DNA of 64,000 bases. Source: JAYPAN01 sp038123715. Its GTDB lineage: Bacteria > Pseudomonadota > Alphaproteobacteria > RS24. A model generated the notes under the pieces. The model was not told the DNA's origin and did not search any database. It saw only the letters and a program-made list of their open reading frames with translations. Shown here in pieces: positions 52,944-61,347 of this stretch (the stretch's first letter is position 1; every line of letters begins with the position of its first letter). The stretch lies in contig JAYPAN010000001.1 in NCBI GenBank assembly GCA_038123715.1, positions 231,631 to 295,630 on the forward strand, in the 5' to 3' direction. Position numbers and translations under genes: made by a program.

Positions 52944-54350
52944 ATGAGCGATAAAAAACTGACAACCGGCATCAGGCTGTATTACGGCCTTGGTGCTGCC
53001 CCCTATGGCATTAAGGAAAATGGCTTCAGCTATTTCCTGCTGATTTTCTATTCGCAAGTGCTTGGTTTGTCGCCCGTGCTGACAAGCGCGGCGCTCTCCA
53101 TTGCCATTATATTTGACGCGATAAGTGACCCGATTGTCGGCTATATTTCGGATAATTGGCGTTCACGCTGGGGCAGGCGGCATCCGTTCATGTATGTCTC
53201 TATTGTGCCGATATGCATCGCCTATGGGTTTTTATGGAACCCGCCGGGCGATATTCTCGACAATCAGACGGCGCTGTTTTTCTATCTGGTCGGCATGACG
53301 ATTGCCGTGCGGTTGATGTTCACCTTTTTTGAAGTGCCGAATACGGCGCTGATTTCCGAATTGACCGATGATTATGACGAGCGCACAAATCTTATGGGTT
53401 TGCGCTTTATGTTTGGCTGGTTGGGCGGCATTGGCATTGCGTTTTTGAATTATTCGGTTTTCCTGCAACAGGGTGGCGGCCTGCTGGCCGCGTCAGGCTA
53501 TGGCACTTATGGCATTGCGGCTGCCTGTCTCATGCTGGTCGGTATGCTGATTTCGTCTTTGGGGACGCATAAAAGCATCACCAATTTGCATGTGCCGCCC
53601 AAGCGCGAACGACCGAGCATCAAAACCGTGTTCCGCGAACTTGCTGAGACCATGCAGAACAGCTCCTTTCGTGCGTTGTTTTTTGCCGCCTTATTTTCCG
53701 GCACAGCAGGCGGCATGCAGGCCGCTTTGTCGATTTATTTCTCAACATTTTTCTGGGAATGGAAGCCGTCGCAATTGGCCGTGTTCACCATGTTTCAGGC
53801 AATGGCGGCGATTTGTGCCGTGCCGGTTGCCCGTTTTCTCGGCAGTCGGTTTGACAAAAAGCGCGCCGCTATGGGCAGTTTCCTGTTCATGATTTGCTTT
53901 GGCCCCCTCATGCTGTTTGGCCGTCTTTTGGATATTGTGCCGGAAAATGGCAATCCGATTTTATTCCCCATGCTGCTGGCGCATAATTTTGTCGAGGTTG
54001 GGGTGATTATCGTGTTTTCGATTCTGGCCGGTTCGATGATGGCCGATGTGGTGGAGGACAGCGCGGTCGATACGGCGCGGCGCAGCGAGGGCGTTATTTT
54101 TGCCGCGCGCGGCTTTGCCGGTAAAATGGTGTCGGGTCTGGGCGTCTTGCTGGCCGGGTTGGTCATCAGCATGGCTAATCTGGCGCGCGATGCCAAACCG
54201 GAAAATGTGCCGGAAGATGTGCTGGTTGCGCTGGTGCTTTATGCGGTTCCGATACAAGGGCTGCTTTATTTGTCGGCGCTGGCTATTATGAGCCGTTATC
54301 GCATCACCCGCGCGCAACATGATGAAAATGTTGCCACTTTAACAATATAA
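52944..54350 (+). CDS. MFS transporter, glycoside-pentoside-hexuronide (MelB-like) family
   Basis: The 468-aa protein has 12 hydrophobic helices. Near residue 55 is the GPH signature region (AIIFDAISDPIVGYISDNWR, followed by SRWGRRHPFMYVS). That Asp-rich helix II and the RWGRRHP loop are hallmarks of sodium or proton symporters like MelB. FFEVPNTALISELTDDYDER lies near 130. In catabolic clusters such carriers import steroids or other non-sugars as well as glycosides. It follows the acyl-CoA ligase by 81 bp on the same strand. Confidence 0.9.
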   Translation: MSDKKLTTGIRLYYGLGAAPYGIKENGFSYFLLIFYSQVLGLSPVLTSAALSIAIIFDAISDPIVGYISDNWRSRWGRRHPFMYVSIVPICIAYGFLWNPPGDILDNQTALFFYLVGMTIAVRLMFTFFEVPNTALISELTDDYDERTNLMGLRFMFGWLGGIGIAFLNYSVFLQQGGGLLAASGYGTYGIAAACLMLVGMLISSLGTHKSITNLHVPPKRERPSIKTVFRELAETMQNSSFRALFFAALFSGTAGGMQAALSIYFSTFFWEWKPSQLAVFTMFQAMAAICAVPVARFLGSRFDKKRAAMGSFLFMICFGPLMLFGRLLDIVPENGNPILFPMLLAHNFVEVGVIIVFSILAGSMMADVVEDSAVDTARRSEGVIFAARGFAGKMVSGLGVLLAGLVISMANLARDAKPENVPEDVLVALVLYAVPIQGLLYLSALAIMSRYRITRAQHDENVATLTI

Positions 54351-54356
54351 AACCGG

Positions 54357-56558
54357 CTATGCCTGCAATTCGGCAATGGTGCGATTGGCCGACACAATCC
54401 GGTCGGACATGGTCATGGCGATAAGCTGCAAGAGCGAGTCAACCTCCGGCACGGAGGCGTCAAGCATTTCCTCAAACCGGTCTCGCTTCAGCACATGGAT
54501 GACGGTGAAGCCGCGCGCGACAAGCTGGGCGCTGCGAACCTCATTGCGGACAAAGCCCATTTCCCCAAGCATGGTGTGGCGCATATAGGAATATATGCGG
54601 AAAGGCTGGCCGGGATTGTCATGGCTGATGACATCTATCCGCCCTATGTCGAGGAAGAATAATTCATCCGAAGGTTCGTTCTGCTCGCAGATAATTTCAT
54701 TGTGCTGATATTCGCGCTCTTCAAGACAGTCATAAAGACGCTGCGCGCGCTCGGCATCGCCAAACCGGTCGGTCAGCCAATCGGTCAAAGTGCTGCGTCC
54801 GGCATCAAATTCGCGCTCGCGCAACAGATTTTCTTCAATCGCCTCCATTGCGTCATAAATCGCCGCATAATTTTGGTCGGCAATCAGCGTGGGCGAGCGT
54901 TTCAAAAGGCGCGCGATATTGCGCTGTTCATTGCCCGGCAATTCAATGGTCATAATGTTGCAATTATGCCGGTCAGCGGCCAGAAAGATTTTCTGCAAAC
55001 CCTGTTCGGCAGACGCATCAATGCCGGAAATATGGCGGAAGGACAGAATGATATGGCGGATTGGGGTTTCCGCATTCTCCAACTCATCTTTAATTTTGGC
55101 GTAGAAATTATAGGTAGTGCCGAAAAACAAAAAGCCTTGCAATTCATAAATGCGGATGGATTGGCTCAAATCGGCCAGATAGGCTTCCTCATCACGCGAG
55201 CGCACAATGCGTGACTTATAGGCTTCGCCGGAAAGCTCCTGACGCACAACATTGACAATGCTGGCGCGCGCCGCAAACAGAATACAACCGGCAACAACGC
55301 CAAGGCTCAGCCCGACAATATAGCCGTAATAAACGGTCGAAAAACAAATCAGCAAAATCAGCGTATATTCAATCCGGTCAAGCACACGATAGCTTTCAAC
55401 CAGCCAGCGCCAAGCCAGTTGGAAACCCAGAAACATGACCAGCGCTGCCAAAGACAGTTTCGGCAAAAGCGGGATGATATAACTGCCAAACACAAGCAAA
55501 GCGACGCAAGACATGACCACCATGACCGCCGCCACCGGAAACCTGCTTTTCTTATGCACATTTAACAGCGACCTGCTGAGCGATGTATAACCCATAAAGC
55601 CGCCTAAAAAGGCAGATAAACCAATTGTGTAGCCATGAATTCGCAATTCATGGTTAAGATTGCTGTCAATGCCGCGGTCAAGCTCGATACCGGCACTAAT
55701 CAGCAATAGCGAAAGGATGGAAACAATGGCGGTAACCAGAATTTCGGGCAGGAAGGAGATGATAAAGCTGAACGGATTATCGGGGAATGTCATTTCCAAT
55801 AGCGGGAAGAATAAAGTGGTCTCGCCACTCAGGCTGAACAGCACGCCAAGCTGCTGCGCCGCTTCGCTGTCAATGCCTGCCGCATAAAGCGCGATATAAA
55901 CAAGCACAATGGAAGCGATAATCGCGGCGGGCAAGGCCATCTGATTGGTCGCACGCGTGTTAATGTAAAGGAAAATGGCCGCAAACGCTAAAAACGCGGA
56001 CAGCTTGGCAAGGGTCAACTGATCGGTGGTGGCGCTGCTGATAAAGGCAAGCGGTGACATTCCCAGTGCCAATTGCCAAGCGCCCAGCATCATCAAAATA
56101 CCGGCAGCGCCCAAAAACCCACCGGCAACCGATACCGGCACAAAGCGGATGATATTGCCAAACTCAAACCGTCCCAGCAGATACATCGCCAGACCGGTGA
56201 CCAAAGTGATAACAAAAATGCCGGTCAGCACCATGACCACCATGGTTTCAGGCGGCACATTTTGTTGCGCCAGCGAGGCAGAGAACAGGCTGGTAAAACC
56301 GGCCAACACGGCTACCGTATTGCTGTCCGGCCCGGCAATGGCGAAACGGAATTGCGACAAAAGCGCGACCATGAGGGCAGCAACGATTGTGGTGACGGTG
56401 GCGGCGGCAATCGCATAGCCGACAAAGGGGGTTAAAACCGGGGCGGAAAACAAAAGCGCGCCATAAGACAGCGCATAGCTGACAGCAAGCAGCGATATTG
56501 CAAAGCCGGTTCCCAAATCGGAACGCGCCGCTTTAGAAATCACTCTCTGACCCGCCAC
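54357..56558 (-). CDS. SulP-family anion transporter fused to STAS and cyclic-nucleotide-binding domains
   Basis: The 733-aa protein has a SulP membrane domain with about 12 helices (residues 15-430, including the ALFSAPVLTPFVGYAIA and AGPDSNTVAVLAGF segments). A STAS domain follows near 460-580 (IRIYELQGFLFFGTTYNFYA, SFRHISGIDASAEQGL). A cNMP-binding-like domain lies near 610-720 (EYQHNEIICEQNEPSDELFF, HTMLGEMGFVRNEVRSAQLV). It probably moves sulfate, bicarbonate or dicarboxylate under nucleotide control. GTG 56558 follows GGGGAG; TTG 56564 is an alternative. It converges on the MFS gene with 6 bp between stops. Confidence 0.92.
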   Translation of the reverse strand: MAGQRVISKAARSDLGTGFAISLLAVSYALSYGALLFSAPVLTPFVGYAIAAATVTTIVAALMVALLSQFRFAIAGPDSNTVAVLAGFTSLFSASLAQQNVPPETMVVMVLTGIFVITLVTGLAMYLLGRFEFGNIIRFVPVSVAGGFLGAAGILMMLGAWQLALGMSPLAFISSATTDQLTLAKLSAFLAFAAIFLYINTRATNQMALPAAIIASIVLVYIALYAAGIDSEAAQQLGVLFSLSGETTLFFPLLEMTFPDNPFSFIISFLPEILVTAIVSILSLLLISAGIELDRGIDSNLNHELRIHGYTIGLSAFLGGFMGYTSLSRSLLNVHKKSRFPVAAVMVVMSCVALLVFGSYIIPLLPKLSLAALVMFLGFQLAWRWLVESYRVLDRIEYTLILLICFSTVYYGYIVGLSLGVVAGCILFAARASIVNVVRQELSGEAYKSRIVRSRDEEAYLADLSQSIRIYELQGFLFFGTTYNFYAKIKDELENAETPIRHIILSFRHISGIDASAEQGLQKIFLAADRHNCNIMTIELPGNEQRNIARLLKRSPTLIADQNYAAIYDAMEAIEENLLREREFDAGRSTLTDWLTDRFGDAERAQRLYDCLEEREYQHNEIICEQNEPSDELFFLDIGRIDVISHDNPGQPFRIYSYMRHTMLGEMGFVRNEVRSAQLVARGFTVIHVLKRDRFEEMLDASVPEVDSLLQLIAMTMSDRIVSANRTIAELQA

Positions 56559-56662
56559 AAACAACTCCCCAATACGCTACCATCAACACGTTAGAGACTT
56601 TCGACCTGATTCTCAGCACTTTTCGGCCTTTGAAACAGCTATCGTCAATGTCGGTTAGGGCT

Positions 56663-57340
56663 TTAATCCTTGCCTGTTGTAAGTTCGCGACGCATATCAT
56701 CGGCGATCGCACCACGAATAAGGCGTTTGTTGCGTGTGTAGGATTTGGCATCCAGCGCCTGCATGGCTTTGGCTTTTTCCATTGCCGCATCCATCAGCGC
56801 ATCCGGCGCCATGACAGCATCGAGATAACCGGCTGCGAGAGCTGCCTCGCCGGCATATAATTCGGCACTGACAAAAGCGCGGTCGAGATAGGTTTTGGCG
56901 AGTTTGAATTTGGCCAGTTCCAAGCCGAAATGCGGCAAAGTCATACCAATCGCGGTTTCATTCAGCCCATATTGGCTGTCACCCTCAATGCCGAGGCGAT
57001 AATCGCCGGTCAGCATGAGCAGCGCACCTGCGGCGATGGCATGGCCGGTCGAAGCGATGATGACGGGCTTGGGAAAATCAAACAGGCGGGTCAACAGCAG
57101 GCCGCCGCCTGTGACCATATCATTAACCTTATCGGGCTGTTCGCGCATGACTTTCAAATCAAAGCCGGCACTGGTCACACCTGCGCGGCCAGTTATCACC
57201 AACACATCACCCTTGGCTTCCGCCTCGTCCAAGGCGGCAGAGATGTCCGCCTGCATATCAAAGCCAAGCGCATTGGCCTTGCTATCATCAAGGGTCAGAA
57301 GGGCAATACCGTCATTGACGGACAGATTTGCTTTGCTCAT
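56663..57340 (-). CDS. Crotonase/enoyl-CoA hydratase-like protein, short form
   Basis: The 225-aa protein has the crotonase core: ANALGFDMQADISAALDEAE, the oxyanion loop VTSAGFDLKVM and STGHAIAAGALLMLTGDYRL, then NETAIGMTLPHFG. Of the two Glu used by classical hydratases, the first position is not Glu (AAGALLML) while the second is kept (NETAIG), so isomerase or another activity is possible. It is shorter than usual (about 260 aa). GGGAGG lies 6 nt before ATG 57340. It overlaps the 3' end of the upstream membrane-protein gene by 29 nt. Confidence 0.87.
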   Translation of the reverse strand: MSKANLSVNDGIALLTLDDSKANALGFDMQADISAALDEAEAKGDVLVITGRAGVTSAGFDLKVMREQPDKVNDMVTGGGLLLTRLFDFPKPVIIASTGHAIAAGALLMLTGDYRLGIEGDSQYGLNETAIGMTLPHFGLELAKFKLAKTYLDRAFVSAELYAGEAALAAGYLDAVMAPDALMDAAMEKAKAMQALDAKSYTRNKRLIRGAIADDMRRELTTGKD

Positions 57341-57971
57341 TTGTGGCCTCCCTATCTCGTCTTCGCTCAAAGACCCACAAGCCAAGTCGTAGCAGAATTA
57401 CAGACCAAATCAAAACACTGAAAATTGGTGGTTTGGCATTTTGCGGCAATGGCGCAAATATGCCGGTCGTGTAAATTATGGCGAAAATGGCAGCCAGATA
57501 GTGAATGGCGAAACGATGCAGCAAACCCCAACGGTGCATGCCCATCAAGCGTATCATGGGGTCAAAGGAGGTTAATATCATGGCGAGCAGGATAATATAG
57601 CCAAATCCGCCAAGAATAAGCACCGCCAAGGGTTGCGCCTCGCCCGATGCCGCAATGAAACCGGAAATGGCCAGTAAATGCACCATATGGGCAAAACCGA
57701 AACTGATACCGGCATTGCGGCGATTGCGGCGCAGCCATCTGGTTGCGATATTGTCATGCAGGGAATAAAGCGGCCCGGCGGCATAGCAGACCAGAAAAAA
57801 GAAAAAGGCGAGGCGCGCTGTATAGCGCGTCCAAAGCAGCCAGCTATCTTGCTCCAGTGGTGCGGAGAATATGGTGTAGGCCAGATAAATGCTGGCCAGC
57901 ACGGTCAGGCCGAACCAGTAAACCAAGGCATTGGGCGCCAGCGCATAGCCATTATTGCGATTGATTTCCAT
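57312..57971 (-). CDS. Ferric-reductase-like transmembrane protein (MsrQ-like heme protein)
   Basis: The 219-aa protein has about six transmembrane helices (ALVYWFGLTVLASIYLAYTI, ARLAFFFFLVCYAAGPLYSL and others). Its conserved histidines could ligate heme: GFAHMVHLLAISG, RWGLLHRFAIHYLAAIFAII. The layout resembles the FRD-like family that includes MsrQ (YedZ), but no MsrP gene is near. Redox transfer to a periplasmic or membrane partner is the inference. Its RBS lies in a perfect 10-bp tandem repeat, and its 3' end overlaps the crotonase start. Confidence 0.75.
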   Translation of the reverse strand: MEINRNNGYALAPNALVYWFGLTVLASIYLAYTIFSAPLEQDSWLLWTRYTARLAFFFFLVCYAAGPLYSLHDNIATRWLRRNRRNAGISFGFAHMVHLLAISGFIAASGEAQPLAVLILGGFGYIILLAMILTSFDPMIRLMGMHRWGLLHRFAIHYLAAIFAIIYTTGIFAPLPQNAKPPIFSVLIWSVILLRLGLWVFERRRDREATNEQSKSVRQ

Positions 57972-57973
57972 TT

Positions 57974-57993
57974 TGCTTCCCTTTGCTTCCCTT
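57974..57993 (-). repeat. Perfect 10-bp tandem repeat carrying a duplicated Shine-Dalgarno
   Basis: On the minus strand AAGGGAAGCA is repeated twice without spacing, immediately before the ATG of the ferric-reductase-like gene. Each copy has an AGGGA SD core. Slippage at this tract would change the number of SDs or the spacing, but there is no evidence here that it does. Confidence 0.7.
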
Positions 57994-58097
57994 GTTGTTA
58001 ACTGTTGGGATGCCTGTGTCGCGGTAAACTGTGACACAATGCATCTTGACGCACGGAACACTTGCCTTAAACCTAACGCAATAGAGGAGATTGCGCC

Positions 58098-59885
58098 ATG
58101 ACTTTTAAGGCTCCGGTAGAGGAAATCCGTTTTGCCCTGATGCAAGAGGCAGGGTTTGACCGACTGGTCGAAAGCGGCAAATATCCTGATTTATCGGATG
58201 ATTTGCTCAATGCCATTCTGGAGGAAGCAGCAAAATTGGCCGATAATGTGGTCGCGCCGGCAAGTTGGGATGGCGACCGGCTAGGCTGCCAATTGGGCGA
58301 AAACGGTGTCACCGTGCCGGAAAGTTTCAAACAGGCCTATCAACAATATGTGCAAGGCGGATGGCAGACATTGGCCTCGCCGTTGGAATATGGTGGGCAA
58401 GGTTTGCCATTGGCCTTGTCCAATGCGGTGACGGAAATGCTCAATTCCAATATCGGCTTTACACTTTGTCCCATGCTGTCCAATGGCGGGATTGAGGCAT
58501 TGGCGGCACATGCTGATGCGGCGCAAAAGGAAAAATATCTGGCCAAGCTGATTTCCGGTGAGTGGACGGCGACGATGAACCTGACCGAGCCGCAAGCCGG
58601 TTCCGATGTCGGCAATATCCGCGCCAAGGCCGCACCGCAGGAAGATGGCAGCTATAAAATTACCGGCACGAAGATTTATATCACTTATGGCGATCATGAC
58701 ATGGCTGATAATATCATTCATCTGGTGCTGGCGCGCACGCCGGGCGCACCGGAAGGCACAAAGGGCATTTCGCTTTTTGTGGTGCCGAAATTTTTGGTCA
58801 ATGATGATGGCAGTCTTGGTGCGCGCAATGATGTTCATTGTATCGGGCTGGAAGATAAGCTGGGTATTCACGCCAGCCCGACTTGCGTGATGGCCTTTGG
58901 CGAAAATGGCGGCGCGACCGGCTGGCTGGTCGGCGCTGAAAATAAGGGCATGGCCTGTATGTTCACCATGATGAATAATGCCCGCCTGCATGTTGGCTTG
59001 CAAGGCGTTGGCGTGGCTGAACGGGCAACGCAACATGCGCTGGCCTATGCACAAGAGCGTAAGCAGGGCAGGGCGCCCAATGCCGAAAAAACCGATAATG
59101 AGGCGGTGGCGATTATCCAGCATCCGGATATTCGCCGCACGCTGATGACCATGCGGGCGCTGACAGATGCGGCGCGCGCCATTTGTTATGAAAATGGCGT
59201 CATGGCTGATTTGGCCGAGGCGACAGACAGTGCCGAGGCGCGTGCGCTGAATGATTTGCTGACACCGATTTCCAAAGCGTTTTCCACTGATATCGCCAAT
59301 GAGGTGGCGGCAATGGGCGTGCAGGTGCATGGCGGCATGGGCTTTATTGAAGAGACCGGCGCGGCGCAGCATATCCGCGATGCCCGCATCCTGACCATTT
59401 ATGAAGGCACAAATGGTATTCAGGCTATTGATTTGGTCGGGCGCAAATTGCCGCTTGGCAATGGCGAAGTGGTCAAAGGCTATATTGGCACGATGCGCGA
59501 AACCGCCGAATTGTGCCGCCAGTCCAATAATCCGGTGATGGTGCGCCTTTCCGGGCAATTGGCCGATGCACTGGATGCGCTGGAAGAAGCGACAGACTGG
59601 ATGATGGCGCAAGCCAAATCCGGCACGCTGGATATGCTGGCCGGTGCCACCGCCTATTTGCGTTTGTTCGGCCTTGCCAGTGGCGGGCATTATTTGGCGC
59701 GCGGCGCTTTGTCAGTTGTTCAAAATGACAATAACAATGGCAATGCGGCTTTCGCGGCGCGCAAGCTGGCGACGGCGCGCTTTTTCGGCGCGCATTTATT
59801 GTCCGGTTGTGCCGGTCTGAAAGACAGTGTCATGGCCGGCAATGAGATGCTTGACGATATTGGCCTCGACGCGCTTGCCAGTTGA
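58098..59885 (+). CDS. Acyl-CoA dehydrogenase, long form with N-terminal extension
   Basis: The 595-aa flavoprotein belongs to the long acyl-CoA dehydrogenases with an N-terminal extra domain (MTFKAPVEEIRFALMQEAGF) and a C-terminal extra domain after about 470. The core has NLTEPQAGSDVGNIRAKAAP, MNNARLHVGLQGVGVAERAT and the FAD/active-site region MGVQVHGGMGFIEETGAAQH followed by YEGTNGIQAIDL. This architecture is shared by DmdC-type (methylmercaptopropionyl-CoA) dehydrogenases and other paralogues, so the substrate is open. GAGGAG precedes the ATG. It is divergent from the crotonase pair. Confidence 0.92.
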   Translation: MTFKAPVEEIRFALMQEAGFDRLVESGKYPDLSDDLLNAILEEAAKLADNVVAPASWDGDRLGCQLGENGVTVPESFKQAYQQYVQGGWQTLASPLEYGGQGLPLALSNAVTEMLNSNIGFTLCPMLSNGGIEALAAHADAAQKEKYLAKLISGEWTATMNLTEPQAGSDVGNIRAKAAPQEDGSYKITGTKIYITYGDHDMADNIIHLVLARTPGAPEGTKGISLFVVPKFLVNDDGSLGARNDVHCIGLEDKLGIHASPTCVMAFGENGGATGWLVGAENKGMACMFTMMNNARLHVGLQGVGVAERATQHALAYAQERKQGRAPNAEKTDNEAVAIIQHPDIRRTLMTMRALTDAARAICYENGVMADLAEATDSAEARALNDLLTPISKAFSTDIANEVAAMGVQVHGGMGFIEETGAAQHIRDARILTIYEGTNGIQAIDLVGRKLPLGNGEVVKGYIGTMRETAELCRQSNNPVMVRLSGQLADALDALEEATDWMMAQAKSGTLDMLAGATAYLRLFGLASGGHYLARGALSVVQNDNNNGNAAFAARKLATARFFGAHLLSGCAGLKDSVMAGNEMLDDIGLDALAS

Positions 59886-60013
59886 CCATTGAAGCTATGC
59901 GGGCGCGCCGCGCGTAACAAACCGCAAAACACTGTGATTTTTCTTGCCCTGTGAAACCCTCTATCACATGAAGGAAGCCATCGTCATTTTCTATTAAGCA
60001 GGGGATCGCGCGC

Positions 60014-61342
60014 ATGACAGGTTTTGCCGCAATCATTCTGGCCGCCGGCAAAGGCACGAGAATGAAGTCGTCTTTGCCGAAAGTTTTGCATCCGATTGTT
60101 CACCGCCCCATGCTCGGTCATGTGATGGCGGCCTTGGGCGATGCATCAGCGACCCATTTATATATTGTTACCGCGCCGCACCAAGATGAGGTGCGTCGCT
60201 TTGCCGATGGCGAAGGGGTGGTGCTCACCCATTGCTTGCAGGAAACCCAGCTTGGCACGGGCGATGCCGTGAAAGCCGCCTTGCCGCATTGCGGCGCGCA
60301 TGACCGACTGGTGATTATGTTTGGCGATACGCCGCTTATGCGAAGTGAAGTGCTGCACGAGCTGGCCAATGCGCCGAGTGATTTGGCGGTTCTTGGTTTT
60401 GAACCCGATAATGCCGCCGCCTATGGGCGTGTGATTGTCGGCGATGACGGGCCGCAAGAGATTGTCGAGTTCAAAGACGCTGATGCGGCAACACGGCAAA
60501 TCACATTATGCAATGGCGGCGCGATGGCGATTTCGTTGAAGGCGCTGCAAGCCTGCCTGCCTTTGCTGCAAAATGATAATGCACAGGGTGAGTATTATTT
60601 GCCGGATTTGGTGAGGCTGGCGCGCGAAAACGGGTTCAGCCGGTCGCTGGTCATGGCCATGGCGGAAGACACAATGGGCGTGGACAGCCGCGCCGGGCAG
60701 GCAATTGCCGAGGGACGGATGCAAAAACGCTTGCGGGCGCGGCATTTGGCCAATGGCGTCACCATGCAAGACCCGGACAGTGTGTTTTTGAGCCATGACA
60801 CGATTATCGGGGAAAATGTGACGCTGGAACCCAATGTGCAGATTAACCCCGGCGTGACGATTGGCGCAGGCAGTCTTATTCGCGCTTTCAGCCATTTGGA
60901 AGGCGCGCAGATTGGTGAAAATTGTCAAATTGGCCCCTATGCCCGTTTGCGCCCCGGCACGATTGTCGGCGCGGCAGCGCGTATCGGCAATTTTGTTGAA
61001 ACCAAAAAAGCGTTGCTGGGAGAAGGCGCGAAAGTCAATCATCTGTCTTATATTGGCGATGCTGAACTCGGCGCGGCGGTCAATGTCGGCGCGGGAACAA
61101 TCACCTGCAATTACGACGGCTTCAACAAGCATCTGACCAAAATCGGTGACGGCGCATTTATCGGTTCCAATTCCTCGCTGATTGCACCGGTTGAGATTGG
61201 CGCGGGCGCTTATTTGGGGTCTGGCTCGGCCGTGTCAAAACCCGTGCCGGAAAACAGCCTTGTGGTGACGCGCGCGCCGGCGCGCGAAATTGCGGGCTGG
61301 GCAGAAAAATTTCGTGACAAAAACCGTAAGTCAAAGGATTAA
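60014..61342 (+). CDS. glmU: Bifunctional GlmU (GlcN-1-P acetyltransferase / GlcNAc-1-P uridylyltransferase)
   Basis: GlmU makes UDP-GlcNAc for peptidoglycan and lipid A. The 442-aa protein has the N-terminal pyrophosphorylase (IILAAGKGTRMKSSLPKVLH, TQLGTGDAVKAA, MFGDTPLM). From about residue 245 a hexapeptide beta-helix follows (VNHLSYIGDAELGAAVNVGA, then TITCNYDGFNKHLTKIGDG). The C-terminus is slightly shorter than E. coli GlmU (456 aa). It pairs with glmS 5 bp downstream and supplies the substrate used by lpxA. Confidence 0.97.
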   Translation: MTGFAAIILAAGKGTRMKSSLPKVLHPIVHRPMLGHVMAALGDASATHLYIVTAPHQDEVRRFADGEGVVLTHCLQETQLGTGDAVKAALPHCGAHDRLVIMFGDTPLMRSEVLHELANAPSDLAVLGFEPDNAAAYGRVIVGDDGPQEIVEFKDADAATRQITLCNGGAMAISLKALQACLPLLQNDNAQGEYYLPDLVRLARENGFSRSLVMAMAEDTMGVDSRAGQAIAEGRMQKRLRARHLANGVTMQDPDSVFLSHDTIIGENVTLEPNVQINPGVTIGAGSLIRAFSHLEGAQIGENCQIGPYARLRPGTIVGAAARIGNFVETKKALLGEGAKVNHLSYIGDAELGAAVNVGAGTITCNYDGFNKHLTKIGDGAFIGSNSSLIAPVEIGAGAYLGSGSAVSKPVPENSLVVTRAPAREIAGWAEKFRDKNRKSKD

Positions 61343-61347
61343 CTATT

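Noticed and set aside
58281..59690. Long minus-strand open frame opposite the acyl-CoA dehydrogenase (469 aa)
   Set aside because: It is antisense to a clear flavoprotein gene; the His/Arg/Gln-rich composition is a shadow of codon bias and has no recognisable motif.
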